A stretch of DNA of 9,760 nucleotides from Ectopseudomonas composti (GCA_946886245.1 CAMPIF010000128.1:1-9760), one strand, 5' to 3'. Positions 1 to 5,953 are shown, counted from the stretch's first letter. Made by a program: numbers and translations. The notes: a model not told the origin generated them from the sequence alone.

Positions 1-800
1 ATGTCAGCCCTGCCTATGAGCGAATCTTCGGTCGCTCCGCCGCGCTGCTGTTGGCCGACTATGGCGAGTGGCGCAACAGCATCTATCCGGACGATATCGA
101 CTACGCCGCCGAGAGCCTGGCCAAGGTGCTGGAAACCGGCGCGGTAGAGTCGCGCGAGTACCGCATCATTCGCGCTGATGGCCAATTGCGCTGGCTCAGC
201 GACAAGTGCTTCGTCAGCCCCCGGCTGGGCACCGAGCAGGGCAGTGTGATCGTCGGTATCGCCGAAGACATCACCGAGAAGAAGCGCCTGGAGGGCGAGT
301 TGCATCGCCTGGCGACCACTGATGTGCTGACCCAGAGCAGCAACCGGCGGCACTTCTTCGAATGCGCACGTCGCGAGTTCGAGCACGCGCGCAAGTTCGG
401 CAGCCCGCTGGCCTTCCTGTTGCTCGATCTCGACGACTTCAAGAAGATCAATGACCAGTATGGCCACCAGATCGGTGATCAGGTCCTGCAGCGCCTGGCG
501 CATTGCGGCAGCAATGCCTTGAGGCGCGGCGACCTGTTCGGGCGTATCGGCGGCGAGGAGTTCGCGGCGCTGTTCCCGGGCTGTGAGCAGAATGTGGCCT
601 TGCAGGTGGCTGAACGCCTGCAGCGTGAGGTGCAACGCCTCAGCTTTCGGCACGAGGGCACCAGCTTCGGCATCACCGTCAGTCAGGGCCTGACCAGCCT
701 GCTGGCCACTGACGTCAGCCTCGATGCGCTCTATGCACGTGCCGATGCAGCGATGTACATGGCCAAGCGCCAAGGCAAGAATCAGATCGTTCTGGGCTGA
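1..800 (+). CDS. Diguanylate cyclase, PAS-GGDEF (5' end missing)
   Basis: The reading frame is open from base 3 to the TGA at 798-800, so the true start lies upstream of the window; 265 residues are visible. They begin inside a PAS fold: residues about 1-95 include YERIFGRS, a charged stretch around REYRIIRADGQLRWLSD, and the PAC-like end GIAEDITEKKRLEGEL. A GGDEF domain follows from about residue 105. It has the metal-binding segment LLDLDDFKKIND, the active-site loop as GGEEF (residues 183-187, bases 549-563), and an RxxD inhibitory site (RRGD, 174-177) exactly five residues upstream. The catalytic and product-inhibition residues are therefore present, and the protein should make cyclic di-GMP from two GTP in response to whatever the PAS or missing N-terminal part senses. 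The usual LTGL motif reads LTQS, a mild deviation. The internal TTG at 51 is not a plausible start because it falls within the PAS domain. I see no terminator after the gene. Confidence 0.93.
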   Translation, partial: VSPAYERIFGRSAALLLADYGEWRNSIYPDDIDYAAESLAKVLETGAVESREYRIIRADGQLRWLSDKCFVSPRLGTEQGSVIVGIAEDITEKKRLEGELHRLATTDVLTQSSNRRHFFECARREFEHARKFGSPLAFLLLDLDDFKKINDQYGHQIGDQVLQRLAHCGSNALRRGDLFGRIGGEEFAALFPGCEQNVALQVAERLQREVQRLSFRHEGTSFGITVSQGLTSLLATDVSLDALYARADAAMYMAKRQGKNQIVLG

Positions 801-821
801 GGGCCTGGCGATTTTCCGCCT

Positions 822-859
822 GGGAACAGCTTCTCATAAGCGGAATTCTGCCTGTTCTC
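822..859. promoter_or_regulatory. Inverted repeat, candidate activator site
   Basis: GGGAACAG at 822-829 faces CTGTTCTC at 852-859, whose reverse complement is GAGAACAG. The half-sites match at 7 of 8 bases and their centres are 30 bp apart, about three helical turns. They lie roughly 80-120 bp upstream of the sigma-54-type element at 940-955, the usual distance for the upstream activating sequence of a sigma-54 enhancer-binding protein. A direct repeat TTCTCAT (831-837 and 855-861) overlaps the same stretch. The activator cannot be named from this sequence. Confidence 0.35.
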
Positions 860-939
860 ATTGTCATCGCACGGTCACTGCTCTGCAGGGAAAATGTAAC
901 CTGTTGTTCTAGAAGCCTTGCGGGCTTGCCGCCAGGAGC

Positions 940-955
940 TGGCGCGTTATCTGCA
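940..955 (+). promoter_or_regulatory. Putative sigma-54 (RpoN) promoter for the porin leader
   Basis: The stretch TGGCGCGTTATCTGCA has GG (941-942) and GC (953-954) separated by exactly 10 bases. It differs from the consensus TGGCACG-N4-TTGCA at only two positions (A to G and T to C). A transcript would begin near base 966, placing the A-rich Crc-type motif and the small ORF in a leader of about 260 nt before the porin. Such matches occur by chance, so the call is moderate; its placement in a long gene-free region before a nutrient porin supports it. Confidence 0.5.
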
Positions 956-992
956 TAGGCTCCGGCAGATGCCGGCCAGGATGTCGGTGCAC

Positions 993-1000
993 AATAACAA
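993..1000 (+). promoter_or_regulatory. Candidate Crc/Hfq catabolite-repression motif
   Basis: AATAACAA matches the AAnAAnAA motif that Hfq, assisted by Crc, binds on Pseudomonas mRNAs to block translation when preferred carbon sources are present. The surrounding bases (AAT AAC AAC GAC) continue the A-rich triplet pattern. The motif sits 4 nt before the purine run GAGAGAG (1005-1011) that would serve as ribosome site for the small ORF at 1020. It is not next to the porin's own ribosome site, which is over 200 nt downstream. Confidence 0.5.
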
Positions 1001-1019
1001 CGACGAGAGAGCATTCACC

Positions 1020-1085
1020 ATGCACCACTCTGCCCACCTCATTCCGGCCGCCCAGCTGCGTTCGCCGTTGTTCTGTTCTTCCTGA
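1020..1085 (+). CDS. Possible 21-residue leader peptide (uORF)
   Basis: ATG at 1020 opens a 21-codon frame ending in TGA at 1083-1085, preceded by the purine run GAGAGAG (1005-1011) at 8-nt spacing. The peptide starts MHHSAHLIPAAQLRS and has no signal-peptide or membrane character. It directly follows the Crc/Hfq-type motif, so this is the initiation region that the motif would most directly control. It ends 142 nt before the porin start, too far for simple stop-start coupling. It may be a regulatory upstream ORF, or chance; there is no evidence of expression here and I do not recognise the peptide. Confidence 0.3.
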   Translation: MHHSAHLIPAAQLRSPLFCSS

Positions 1086-1214
1086 GTTTTTCGCGTACCC
1101 ATTCGAGCCCGGCTTGTGCCGCGTACTGTCTCGTGGGTGCGTGTTCCCTATTCGTTCTGGCCTGCCTCTTCGTGCCGAAGTCTGTGCCGGACGATGCGTC
1201 ACCTTAAACACACT

Positions 1215-1220
1215 GGAGAG
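1215..1220 (+). promoter_or_regulatory. Ribosome binding site of the porin
   Basis: GGAGAG lies 7 nt before the ATG at 1228. It fixes the start there rather than at upstream in-frame codons, from which the reading frame would otherwise extend; the residues encoded upstream are not signal-peptide-like. Confidence 0.8.
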
Positions 1221-1227
1221 ACATATA

Positions 1228-2478
1228 ATGAGAAAGACCTCCCTGGCACTGGCCGTAGCCGCCAGCACCCTGGGCCTGAGCCAAGTGGCGTTCGCCGACC
1301 TGGTCGGCGACACCAAAGTCAGCCTGGAAGCGCGTAACTTCTACTTCAACCGCGACTTCCGTGAGGGGGCTGGTCAGTCCAAACGTGAGGAGTGGGCTCA
1401 AGGCTTTATCCTGCGCGCCAACTCCGGCTTCACTGAAGGCACCGTAGGTTTTGGTGCTGATGCGATCGGCATGTTCGGTTTTAAGCTGGATTCCGGTGGT
1501 GGTACTGCCGGCAGCGATCTGCTGGTTCCGGATCGTTCGGGTGGTTCTCAGGATAACTATTCTGATCTGGCGGTAGCGCTGAAGGCGAAAATCTCCAACA
1601 GCACTCTGCGTGTTGGTCAGATGCAGTTCAAGAACGCGGCCATCGCTTCCAGCGACGGTCGTCTGCTGCCTCAGGTTTTCGAAGCAGGTCACCTCGTTTC
1701 TCAAGAAATCGATGGCCTGATGCTGGAAGCCGCTCACGTGCGTGAGGTCAACCAGCGCAACTCCGGTGACTATGAAGATATCTCCATCACCAGCGGCGGT
1801 CGCCGTGGTATCAACACCCTCGGTGGCACCACCACCGATTCGTTCGACTTCATCGGCGGTACCTACAAGCTGACCAAGGACCTGACAGCAGGCTATTACT
1901 ATTCCAATTTGGACGAGCTGTACAAACAGCACTCTTTCAACCTGGTACATGTGCTGCCGCTGGGTGACAAACAGAGTCTGAAGACTGACGTTCGCTATGC
2001 GCGCTCCACTGATGACGGTAACCGCAGCAATGTGGACAACAAGGCCTTCGGCGCCATGATGACCTATTCCCTGAGCGGTCATTCCTTCGGTCTGGGCTAC
2101 CAGAAGATGAGCGGCGACACTGGCTTCGCCTACATCAACGGCACCGACCCGTTCCTGGTCAACTACGTTCAGATTCGTGACTTCGCCAACAAGGACGAGA
2201 AATCCTACCAGGCTCGTTACGACTTCAACTTTGCGTCCATCGGTATTCCGGGCCTGACCTTCATGACCCGTTACCTGACCGGCGACAACATCGATCGTGG
2301 TCGCGGTGTGTCCGAAGGCCGTGAGTGGGAGCGCAACACCGAGCTGATGTACGTGTTCCAGGAAGGTGCACTGAAGAACCTGGGCGTGCGCTGGCGTAAT
2401 GCGACTGTTCGCGACAACTTCGATCGCAACATCGACGAAAACCGTCTGATCGTCAGCTACACCCTGCCGCTGATGTAA
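1228..2478 (+). CDS. OprD-family outer membrane porin
   Basis: A 416-residue protein, within the usual range of OprD-family substrate-specific channels, which carry amino acids, sugars or organic acids across the Pseudomonas outer membrane. The start has a good Shine-Dalgarno and opens a classic signal peptide with basic MRK, a hydrophobic core, and cleavage after AFA at residue 23. The mature protein begins DLVGDTKVSLEARNFYFNRDF, a typical OprD first strand, followed by alternating amphipathic beta-strand segments (e.g. GFILRANSGFTEGTVGFGADAIG, split across two strands) to a final strand ending LIVSYTLPLM. The substrate cannot be read from sequence; members include benzoate, phenylacetate, tricarboxylate and dipeptide channels. 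Its middle and 3' codons are less rigidly G/C-ending than those of its neighbours, as in many highly expressed porin genes. The leader suggests sigma-54 and Crc input. A hairpin and a terminator follow. Confidence 0.93.
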   Translation: MRKTSLALAVAASTLGLSQVAFADLVGDTKVSLEARNFYFNRDFREGAGQSKREEWAQGFILRANSGFTEGTVGFGADAIGMFGFKLDSGGGTAGSDLLVPDRSGGSQDNYSDLAVALKAKISNSTLRVGQMQFKNAAIASSDGRLLPQVFEAGHLVSQEIDGLMLEAAHVREVNQRNSGDYEDISITSGGRRGINTLGGTTTDSFDFIGGTYKLTKDLTAGYYYSNLDELYKQHSFNLVHVLPLGDKQSLKTDVRYARSTDDGNRSNVDNKAFGAMMTYSLSGHSFGLGYQKMSGDTGFAYINGTDPFLVNYVQIRDFANKDEKSYQARYDFNFASIGIPGLTFMTRYLTGDNIDRGRGVSEGREWERNTELMYVFQEGALKNLGVRWRNATVRDNFDRNIDENRLIVSYTLPLM

Positions 2479-2487
2479 GACGATAGG

Positions 2488-2521
2488 TTTTCGGGAGGCC
2501 TCAGGCCTGATGTCCCGAAAA
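2488..2521. repeat. Hairpin just after the porin stop
   Basis: TTTTCGGGA (2488-2496) pairs with TCCCGAAAA (2513-2521), a perfect 9-bp stem, and the loop contains a second small inverted repeat (GGCCT / AGGCC). No T-run follows in either direction, so it is not a standard intrinsic terminator. It may be a 3' mRNA-stabilising structure upstream of the real terminator at 2530-2564. Confidence 0.55.
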
Positions 2522-2529
2522 GCTGAACG

Positions 2530-2564
2530 AAAAATGCCCGCTCCCTTTGGACGCGGGCATTTTT
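2530..2564. terminator. Bidirectional intrinsic terminator
   Basis: AAAAATGCCCGC (2530-2541) pairs perfectly with GCGGGCATTTTT (2553-2564) around an 11-nt loop. The G/C-rich core with A-run on one side and T-run on the other works in both directions. It would end the porin transcript on the plus strand and the DUF2388 transcript (stop at 2585) on the minus strand. Confidence 0.85.
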
Positions 2565-2584
2565 CATGGGCGACTGGTGACGGT

Positions 2585-2914
2585 TCAGCGTGGGTGGTCA
2601 GCTGCGCTTGCCGAGGTGGCAAGAATGGCGCTGGCCAGTGCCATGTCGTCGGCGTCCTGCAGTTGCGGGTTGGCGCTGCGCAGTTGCTGCATTGCCGCTT
2701 CCAGATGCGGGCCGCGAATTTCGCCGTTGCTGGCGACGAAGCTGCTGGCATCCTCTTCGGCCGCCGCAACCAGCTTGCGATCCTTGAAGGTCAGGTAGGT
2801 CGAGGCGGTGGTTGCGCCCGAGGACAGAATGTCGCGCAGCATGCCATCTGCTGCAGCGGTCTGGGCGATCAGGCAGGCACTGAACGCCAGTGCGGCACGG
2901 CTCGTTACACGCAT
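2585..2914 (-). CDS. Exported DUF2388 protein, function unknown
   Basis: A 109-residue protein. The start at 2914 is chosen because AGGAG (plus-strand 2922-2926) lies 7 nt upstream and the product then begins with a signal peptide, MRVTSRAALAFSACLIAQTA, cut after AAA at residue 22. An in-frame extension to 2956 would add 14 residues that spoil it. The mature part carries the conserved DUF2388 pattern: TASTYLTFKD, then DASSFVASNGEIRGPHLEAA, then a C-terminal helix ending DDMALASAILA. The family is small, periplasmic and of unknown role, often wrongly called a Holliday-junction component. No cysteine remains after cleavage. Cys14 was considered as a lipobox cysteine, but Phe at -3 and its early position argue against that. 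It lies 88 nt downstream of the NfeD-like gene, so co-transcription is possible. Confidence 0.85.
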   Translation of the reverse strand: MRVTSRAALAFSACLIAQTAAADGMLRDILSSGATTASTYLTFKDRKLVAAAEEDASSFVASNGEIRGPHLEAAMQQLRSANPQLQDADDMALASAILATSASAADHPR

Positions 2915-2921
2915 GATGAAA

Positions 2922-2926
2922 CTCCT
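2922..2926 (-). promoter_or_regulatory. Ribosome binding site of the DUF2388 gene
   Basis: On the minus strand AGGAG stands 7 nt before the ATG at 2914-2912. This decides the start in favour of the signal-peptide-bearing product over the upstream ATG at 2956. Confidence 0.8.
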
Positions 2927-3002
2927 GTAGGGTGGTTCCTCTCCTAGGAGTCGCACAAGCCGCTGCTGGTTCCTTGCGGGCGATGGCCGGTTGCCAGGCC
3001 GA

Positions 3003-3257
3003 TCAGTTGCCGAGCGTGCGCGCCCGCTGCTGATGACGCCACCAAAGCAGCGCCGAGAGCAGCGCCAGTGCGCCGAACAGCAGAAATTGCCAGGCCCAGG
3101 GCAGGTCGGGAAACAGGTAGGTCAGTGCGCCGACAGCGACGGCCACCAGGCCGATCCACAGCAGGTAGCCTCCGGCGCCGAACACTTCGAGAATCAGCAG
3201 CAGGGTGGCCAGGGACAACCAGTCCCAGAACGACAGGTGTTGCAGGTAGGTGATCAT
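3003..3257 (-). CDS. Short NfeD-like membrane protein
   Basis: An 84-residue membrane protein resembling the N-terminal half of the YbbK/NfeD1b family. It opens HLSFWDWLSLATLLLILEVFG and contains the family's GGYLLWIGL signature (residues about 29-37), with hydrophobic segments near 11-25, 32-51 and 55-72 before a basic tail (RHQQRARTLGN). NfeD-type proteins pair with SPFH/stomatin proteins in membrane microdomains. The usual members of about 145-150 residues continue into a soluble OB-fold domain, which is absent here: the frame stops at 3003-3005. No SPFH gene is in the window. An in-frame TAG a few codons upstream makes the ATG at 3257 the only sensible start, although its Shine-Dalgarno is poor. 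Similar short forms may exist in other pseudomonads, so it need not be a decayed gene. Confidence 0.75.
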   Translation of the reverse strand: MITYLQHLSFWDWLSLATLLLILEVFGAGGYLLWIGLVAVAVGALTYLFPDLPWAWQFLLFGALALLSALLWWRHQQRARTLGN

Positions 3258-3410
3258 GAGATGGCGCGGCTACCCATACTCAGACTGTTCGCTGATCGCC
3301 CTTTGGTGTGCATTGCATAGACTCCATTGCCAGATCAATCAATCTAAGCACAGCCGTCTGCGCTCTGCCGCCGACCCCTTCGCAAGGTGGGCAGATGCCG
3401 GGTAATCCGT

Positions 3411-3415
3411 GGGAG
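3411..3415 (+). promoter_or_regulatory. Ribosome binding site of the L,D-transpeptidase gene
   Basis: GGGAG stands 7 nt before the ATG at 3423. It favours that start over the in-frame GTG at 3387, which would add 12 polar residues ahead of the signal peptide. Confidence 0.7.
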
Positions 3416-3422
3416 CCAGGGC

Positions 3423-4097
3423 ATGTTTGAGCGTTCGCTGATGACGTTTTTGCTTACCGCTCTATTGCTGGCAGGGCAGGGCGCGGTGGCCGATGAGCTG
3501 CTCGATGCCCTGCACCTTGCAGCGCCGCAGTTGGAAATGCGTGCGTTGCAGGATGCGCTGCACGCGCTGCGGTGTGCCGAGCGAGAAAGCGCGGGCAAGG
3601 CCCGTCGGTTGGCGGTGATCGATTACTCGCGCTCCTCGCTGGAACGACGTTTGTGGGTGTTCGACCTGACGCACAGGCAGTTGCTGCAGCGTGAGTTCGT
3701 GGCCCATGGCCGCCAGTCCGGCGAGCTGTTCGCCGAGCGCTTTTCCAATCTGTCTGGTAGCCATCAGTCCAGCCTCGGTCTGTTTCGTGGTGGCGAAGAC
3801 TACAAGGGGCGGCATGGCCATTCGCTGCGTCTCGATGGCCTGGAGCCCGGCTTCAATGACCAGGCGCGTGCCCGTGCGCTGGTGATCCATGGAGCTGATT
3901 ACGTGGCGCCGAGATGGGCGCAGCAATATGGACGCATGGGGCGCAGCCTGGGCTGTCCGGCCGTGCAGCAGGAGGTGATCCGGGTGCTGGTGGATCAGCT
4001 CAGGGATGGCCAGTATCTGTTCGCCTGGCACCCGCAGTTGGCCGACGACCGCTACCGCGACTGCGCGAGCCTCAGCGTTGCTCGCTCTGCGGAGTGA
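3423..4097 (+). CDS. Exported L,D-transpeptidase-like protein (YkuD_2 type)
   Basis: A 224-residue protein with a signal peptide (MFERSLMTFLLTALLLAGQG, cleavage near AVA-DE at residue 23). The core shows the murein L,D-transpeptidase catalytic arrangement: His156 in LVIHGADYV and Cys178 in GRSLGCPAV, with Ser175 and Gly177 of the HG...SxGC signature intact. An upstream strand, FVAHGRQSGELFAERFSN, also fits the family. Such enzymes act in the periplasm on peptide stems of peptidoglycan, forming or trimming 3-3 cross-links or attaching proteins. YkuD_2 members (PF13645) are poorly characterised and the exact reaction cannot be assigned. The last 26 bp overlap the 3' end of the convergent ATPase gene, and no terminator separates them, so the two transcripts should form antisense tails. 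Confidence 0.85.
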   Translation: MFERSLMTFLLTALLLAGQGAVADELLDALHLAAPQLEMRALQDALHALRCAERESAGKARRLAVIDYSRSSLERRLWVFDLTHRQLLQREFVAHGRQSGELFAERFSNLSGSHQSSLGLFRGGEDYKGRHGHSLRLDGLEPGFNDQARARALVIHGADYVAPRWAQQYGRMGRSLGCPAVQQEVIRVLVDQLRDGQYLFAWHPQLADDRYRDCASLSVARSAE

Positions 4098-5856
4098 CGC
4101 GCAGTACTTCCTCGATGGTGCTCAGCCCAGCTGCGACCTTTTGCGCGCCGGACAGCCGCAGGCTGCGCATGCCGTCCTTGAAGGCGGCGCGGCGCAGGGC
4201 AGTCAGGTCGGTATCGGCGTTGATCAGCGGCTTGATGGCATCGTTGATCAGCATGATCTCGTAGACGCCGGCGCGGCCGCGGTAGCCGGTTTCACGGCAT
4301 TCCAGGCAGCCGACGGCGTGGTGCGCCTGGGTCGGCAATGGCGAGCTCCAGGGCCGGGTCAGGCCGTTCCAGGTGTCTTCGTCCAGTTGCACCGGTGCCT
4401 TGCAGTGCGGGCACAGGGTGCGCACCAGGCGCTGCGCCATGACGCCGAGGATGGTGGCCTTGAGCAGGTAGTGCGGCACGCCCAGTTCGAGCAGGCGGGT
4501 GATGGCGCTGGGTGCATCGTTGGTATGCAGGGTGGACAGTACCAGGTGGCCGGTCAGCGCCGCCTGAATGGCCATTTCGGCGGTTTCCAGGTCGCGGATC
4601 TCACCGATCATGATGATGTCCGGGTCCTGGCGCATCAATGCGCGTATGCCGCTGGCGAAGTTCAGGTCGATGTTGTGCTGCACCTGCATCTGGTTGAAGG
4701 CGCCCTCGATCATCTCGATGGGGTCTTCGATGGTGCAGACGTTCACCTCCTCGGTCGCCAGCTGCTTGAGCGTGGTGTAGAGCGTGGTGGTCTTGCCCGA
4801 GCCGGTAGGGCCGGTAACCAGGATGATGCCGTTGGGTTGGCAGGTCATGCTCTCCCAGCGGCGCAGGTCGTCAGGAGAGAAGCCAAGCTGATCCGGGCTT
4901 TTCAGCAGCACTTCCGGGTCGAAGATACGCATCACCATCTTTTCGCCGAAAGCGGTCGGCAGGGTGGACAGGCGCAACTCCACTTCGTTGCCATCCGGGG
5001 TCTTGGTCTTGACCCGGCCATCCTGCGGCTTGCGCTTCTCGGCGATGTTCATGCGGCCGAGGTTTTTCAGGCGGCTGACCACGGCCATGGTGACCTGGGC
5101 GGGGAACTGGTAGACGGTGTGCAGCACGCCGTCGATGCGAAAGCGCACGGTGCCCTGCTCGCGGCGTGGCTCGATATGGATATCGCTGGCGCGTTGCTGG
5201 AAGGCGTACTGGAACAGCCAGTCGACGATGTTGACGATGTGCGCATCGTTGGCGTCCGGCTCCTGATCCTGGGCGCCGAGGCTGAGCAGTTGTTCGAAGT
5301 TGCCGACGCCGCTGATCTTCTGGTCGGTGGCATTGGCGCCGCTGACCGAGCGGGCCAGGCGATAGAACTCGGTGGTGAAGCGCTGAATGTCGCTGGGGTT
5401 GGCCACCACGCGCTTGATCGGGCGCTTGAGCACGTGCACCAGGTTGGCCTCCCAGCTATGCACCAGCGGCTGGCTGCTGGCGATGGTGACGCTCTCGCTG
5501 TCCACCGCCACGGCAAGAATCTTGTGGCGCTGGGCGAAGGCGTAGGACATCAGCGGGGTAATGGATGGTACGTCGATCTTCAGCGGGTCGATGCGCAAGT
5601 AAGGTTGCCCGGCGAAGTTGGCCAGCCAGGCGGTGAGGGTTTCCAGATCGAGCTTCTTGCCCGGCCTTTTCTGATCGTCCACCTGCTGTGCGGCGAGAAA
5701 TTCCAGCGGGTGCTGGGTATTGTTCAGCGAGCTGCGACGGATCGCCAGGCACTGCTCGGCCACGTCCTGCGCGATCCGACCCTGGGCCACCAGCTCGCGC
5801 AGCAGGTCGCCAAGATCCAGTACACGGTCAGGGGCGGTAGCGGTGAAGGCGGACAT
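4072..5856 (-). CDS. GspE/PilB-family type II secretion / type IV pilus ATPase, orphan
   Basis: A 594-residue protein with GAGGAG 5 nt before its ATG. It drives pseudopilus or pilus assembly in related systems by hydrolysing ATP as a hexamer at the inner membrane. Visible parts: an N-terminal GSPII_E_N/MshEN-like region (about 10-165); the N2 domain (ASDIHIEPRR, 223-231); Walker A GPTGSGKTT (349-357, Lys355); Asp box NVCTIEDPIE (372-381); Walker B IIMIGEIRD (414-422, Glu419); His box GHLVLSTLHTND (436-447); and a four-cysteine zinc site (CPHC 482-485, CLEC 517-520) followed by TGYRGRAGVYEI. All catalytic motifs are intact. It is longer than T2SS GspE/HxcR proteins (about 500) and nearer PilB/MshE in size. 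No pilin, platform (GspF/PilC) or secretin gene adjoins it, so I give no symbol. The four cysteines and Walker B argue for an assembly rather than a retraction ATPase. Confidence 0.93.
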   Translation of the reverse strand: MSAFTATAPDRVLDLGDLLRELVAQGRIAQDVAEQCLAIRRSSLNNTQHPLEFLAAQQVDDQKRPGKKLDLETLTAWLANFAGQPYLRIDPLKIDVPSITPLMSYAFAQRHKILAVAVDSESVTIASSQPLVHSWEANLVHVLKRPIKRVVANPSDIQRFTTEFYRLARSVSGANATDQKISGVGNFEQLLSLGAQDQEPDANDAHIVNIVDWLFQYAFQQRASDIHIEPRREQGTVRFRIDGVLHTVYQFPAQVTMAVVSRLKNLGRMNIAEKRKPQDGRVKTKTPDGNEVELRLSTLPTAFGEKMVMRIFDPEVLLKSPDQLGFSPDDLRRWESMTCQPNGIILVTGPTGSGKTTTLYTTLKQLATEEVNVCTIEDPIEMIEGAFNQMQVQHNIDLNFASGIRALMRQDPDIIMIGEIRDLETAEMAIQAALTGHLVLSTLHTNDAPSAITRLLELGVPHYLLKATILGVMAQRLVRTLCPHCKAPVQLDEDTWNGLTRPWSSPLPTQAHHAVGCLECRETGYRGRAGVYEIMLINDAIKPLINADTDLTALRRAAFKDGMRSLRLSGAQKVAAGLSTIEEVLRVTPQSEQR

Positions 5857-5953
5857 GCGGGCTCCTCGGGGTCGGCCTGAACAAGGTTAGCCGAACTAGG
5901 ATGCCCGAAAAGCCGTATCAGGGCGAAGGCCCATGCGTGATCGAGTAGCCGCT

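Larger units (their letters stand above)
801..1227. other. 427-bp intergenic region, porin promoter and leader
   Basis: No sizeable protein-coding gene is supported between the diguanylate cyclase stop and the porin start. From left to right it holds an inverted repeat (822-829 / 852-859), a sigma-54-type promoter match (940-955), an A-rich Crc/Hfq-type motif (993-1000), a small ORF with its own Shine-Dalgarno-like purine run (1020-1085), and the porin ribosome binding site (1215-1220). The 1086-1214 part shows no clear gene or strong hairpin. A convincing sigma-70 promoter was not found: TTGTCA at 861-866 is a fair -35, but no -10 follows at proper spacing. Confidence 0.6.

Noticed and set aside
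861..900. Sigma-70 promoter starting at TTGTCA (861-866)
   Set aside because: The -35 is good, but no acceptable -10 is found at 16-18 bp; the sigma-54-type element downstream is the better candidate.
1204..2769. Open frame of 521 codons on the minus strand
   Set aside because: It runs antisense through the porin and then across the terminator into the DUF2388 gene region. The product shows no recognisable domain, while the plus-strand porin has a signal peptide, a ribosome site and family features.
2510..2947. Open frame of 145 codons on the plus strand
   Set aside because: It begins within the porin 3' hairpin, crosses the terminator and is antisense to the DUF2388 gene, which has a signal peptide and a good ribosome site.
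2944..3005. Frameshifted remnant of an NfeD OB-fold after the short NfeD-like gene
   Set aside because: One alternative frame contains RQLIG, which recalls the start of the OB-fold, but nothing similar follows and only about 60 bp is available before the next gene's leader. A decayed domain cannot be supported.
3296..3350. Sigma-70 promoter on the minus strand (TTGATT-N17-TATGCA) for the NfeD-like gene
   Set aside because: The spacing is right but only four and three of the six bases match in the two hexamers, which is too weak to list.
4006..5880. Long open frame of 624 codons on the plus strand
   Set aside because: It lies antisense to the ATPase gene, whose product has every family motif. 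The plus-strand product is a low-complexity mix rich in Ala, Gly, Val, His and Gln with no domain, as expected from G/C-biased third codon positions opposite a real gene.
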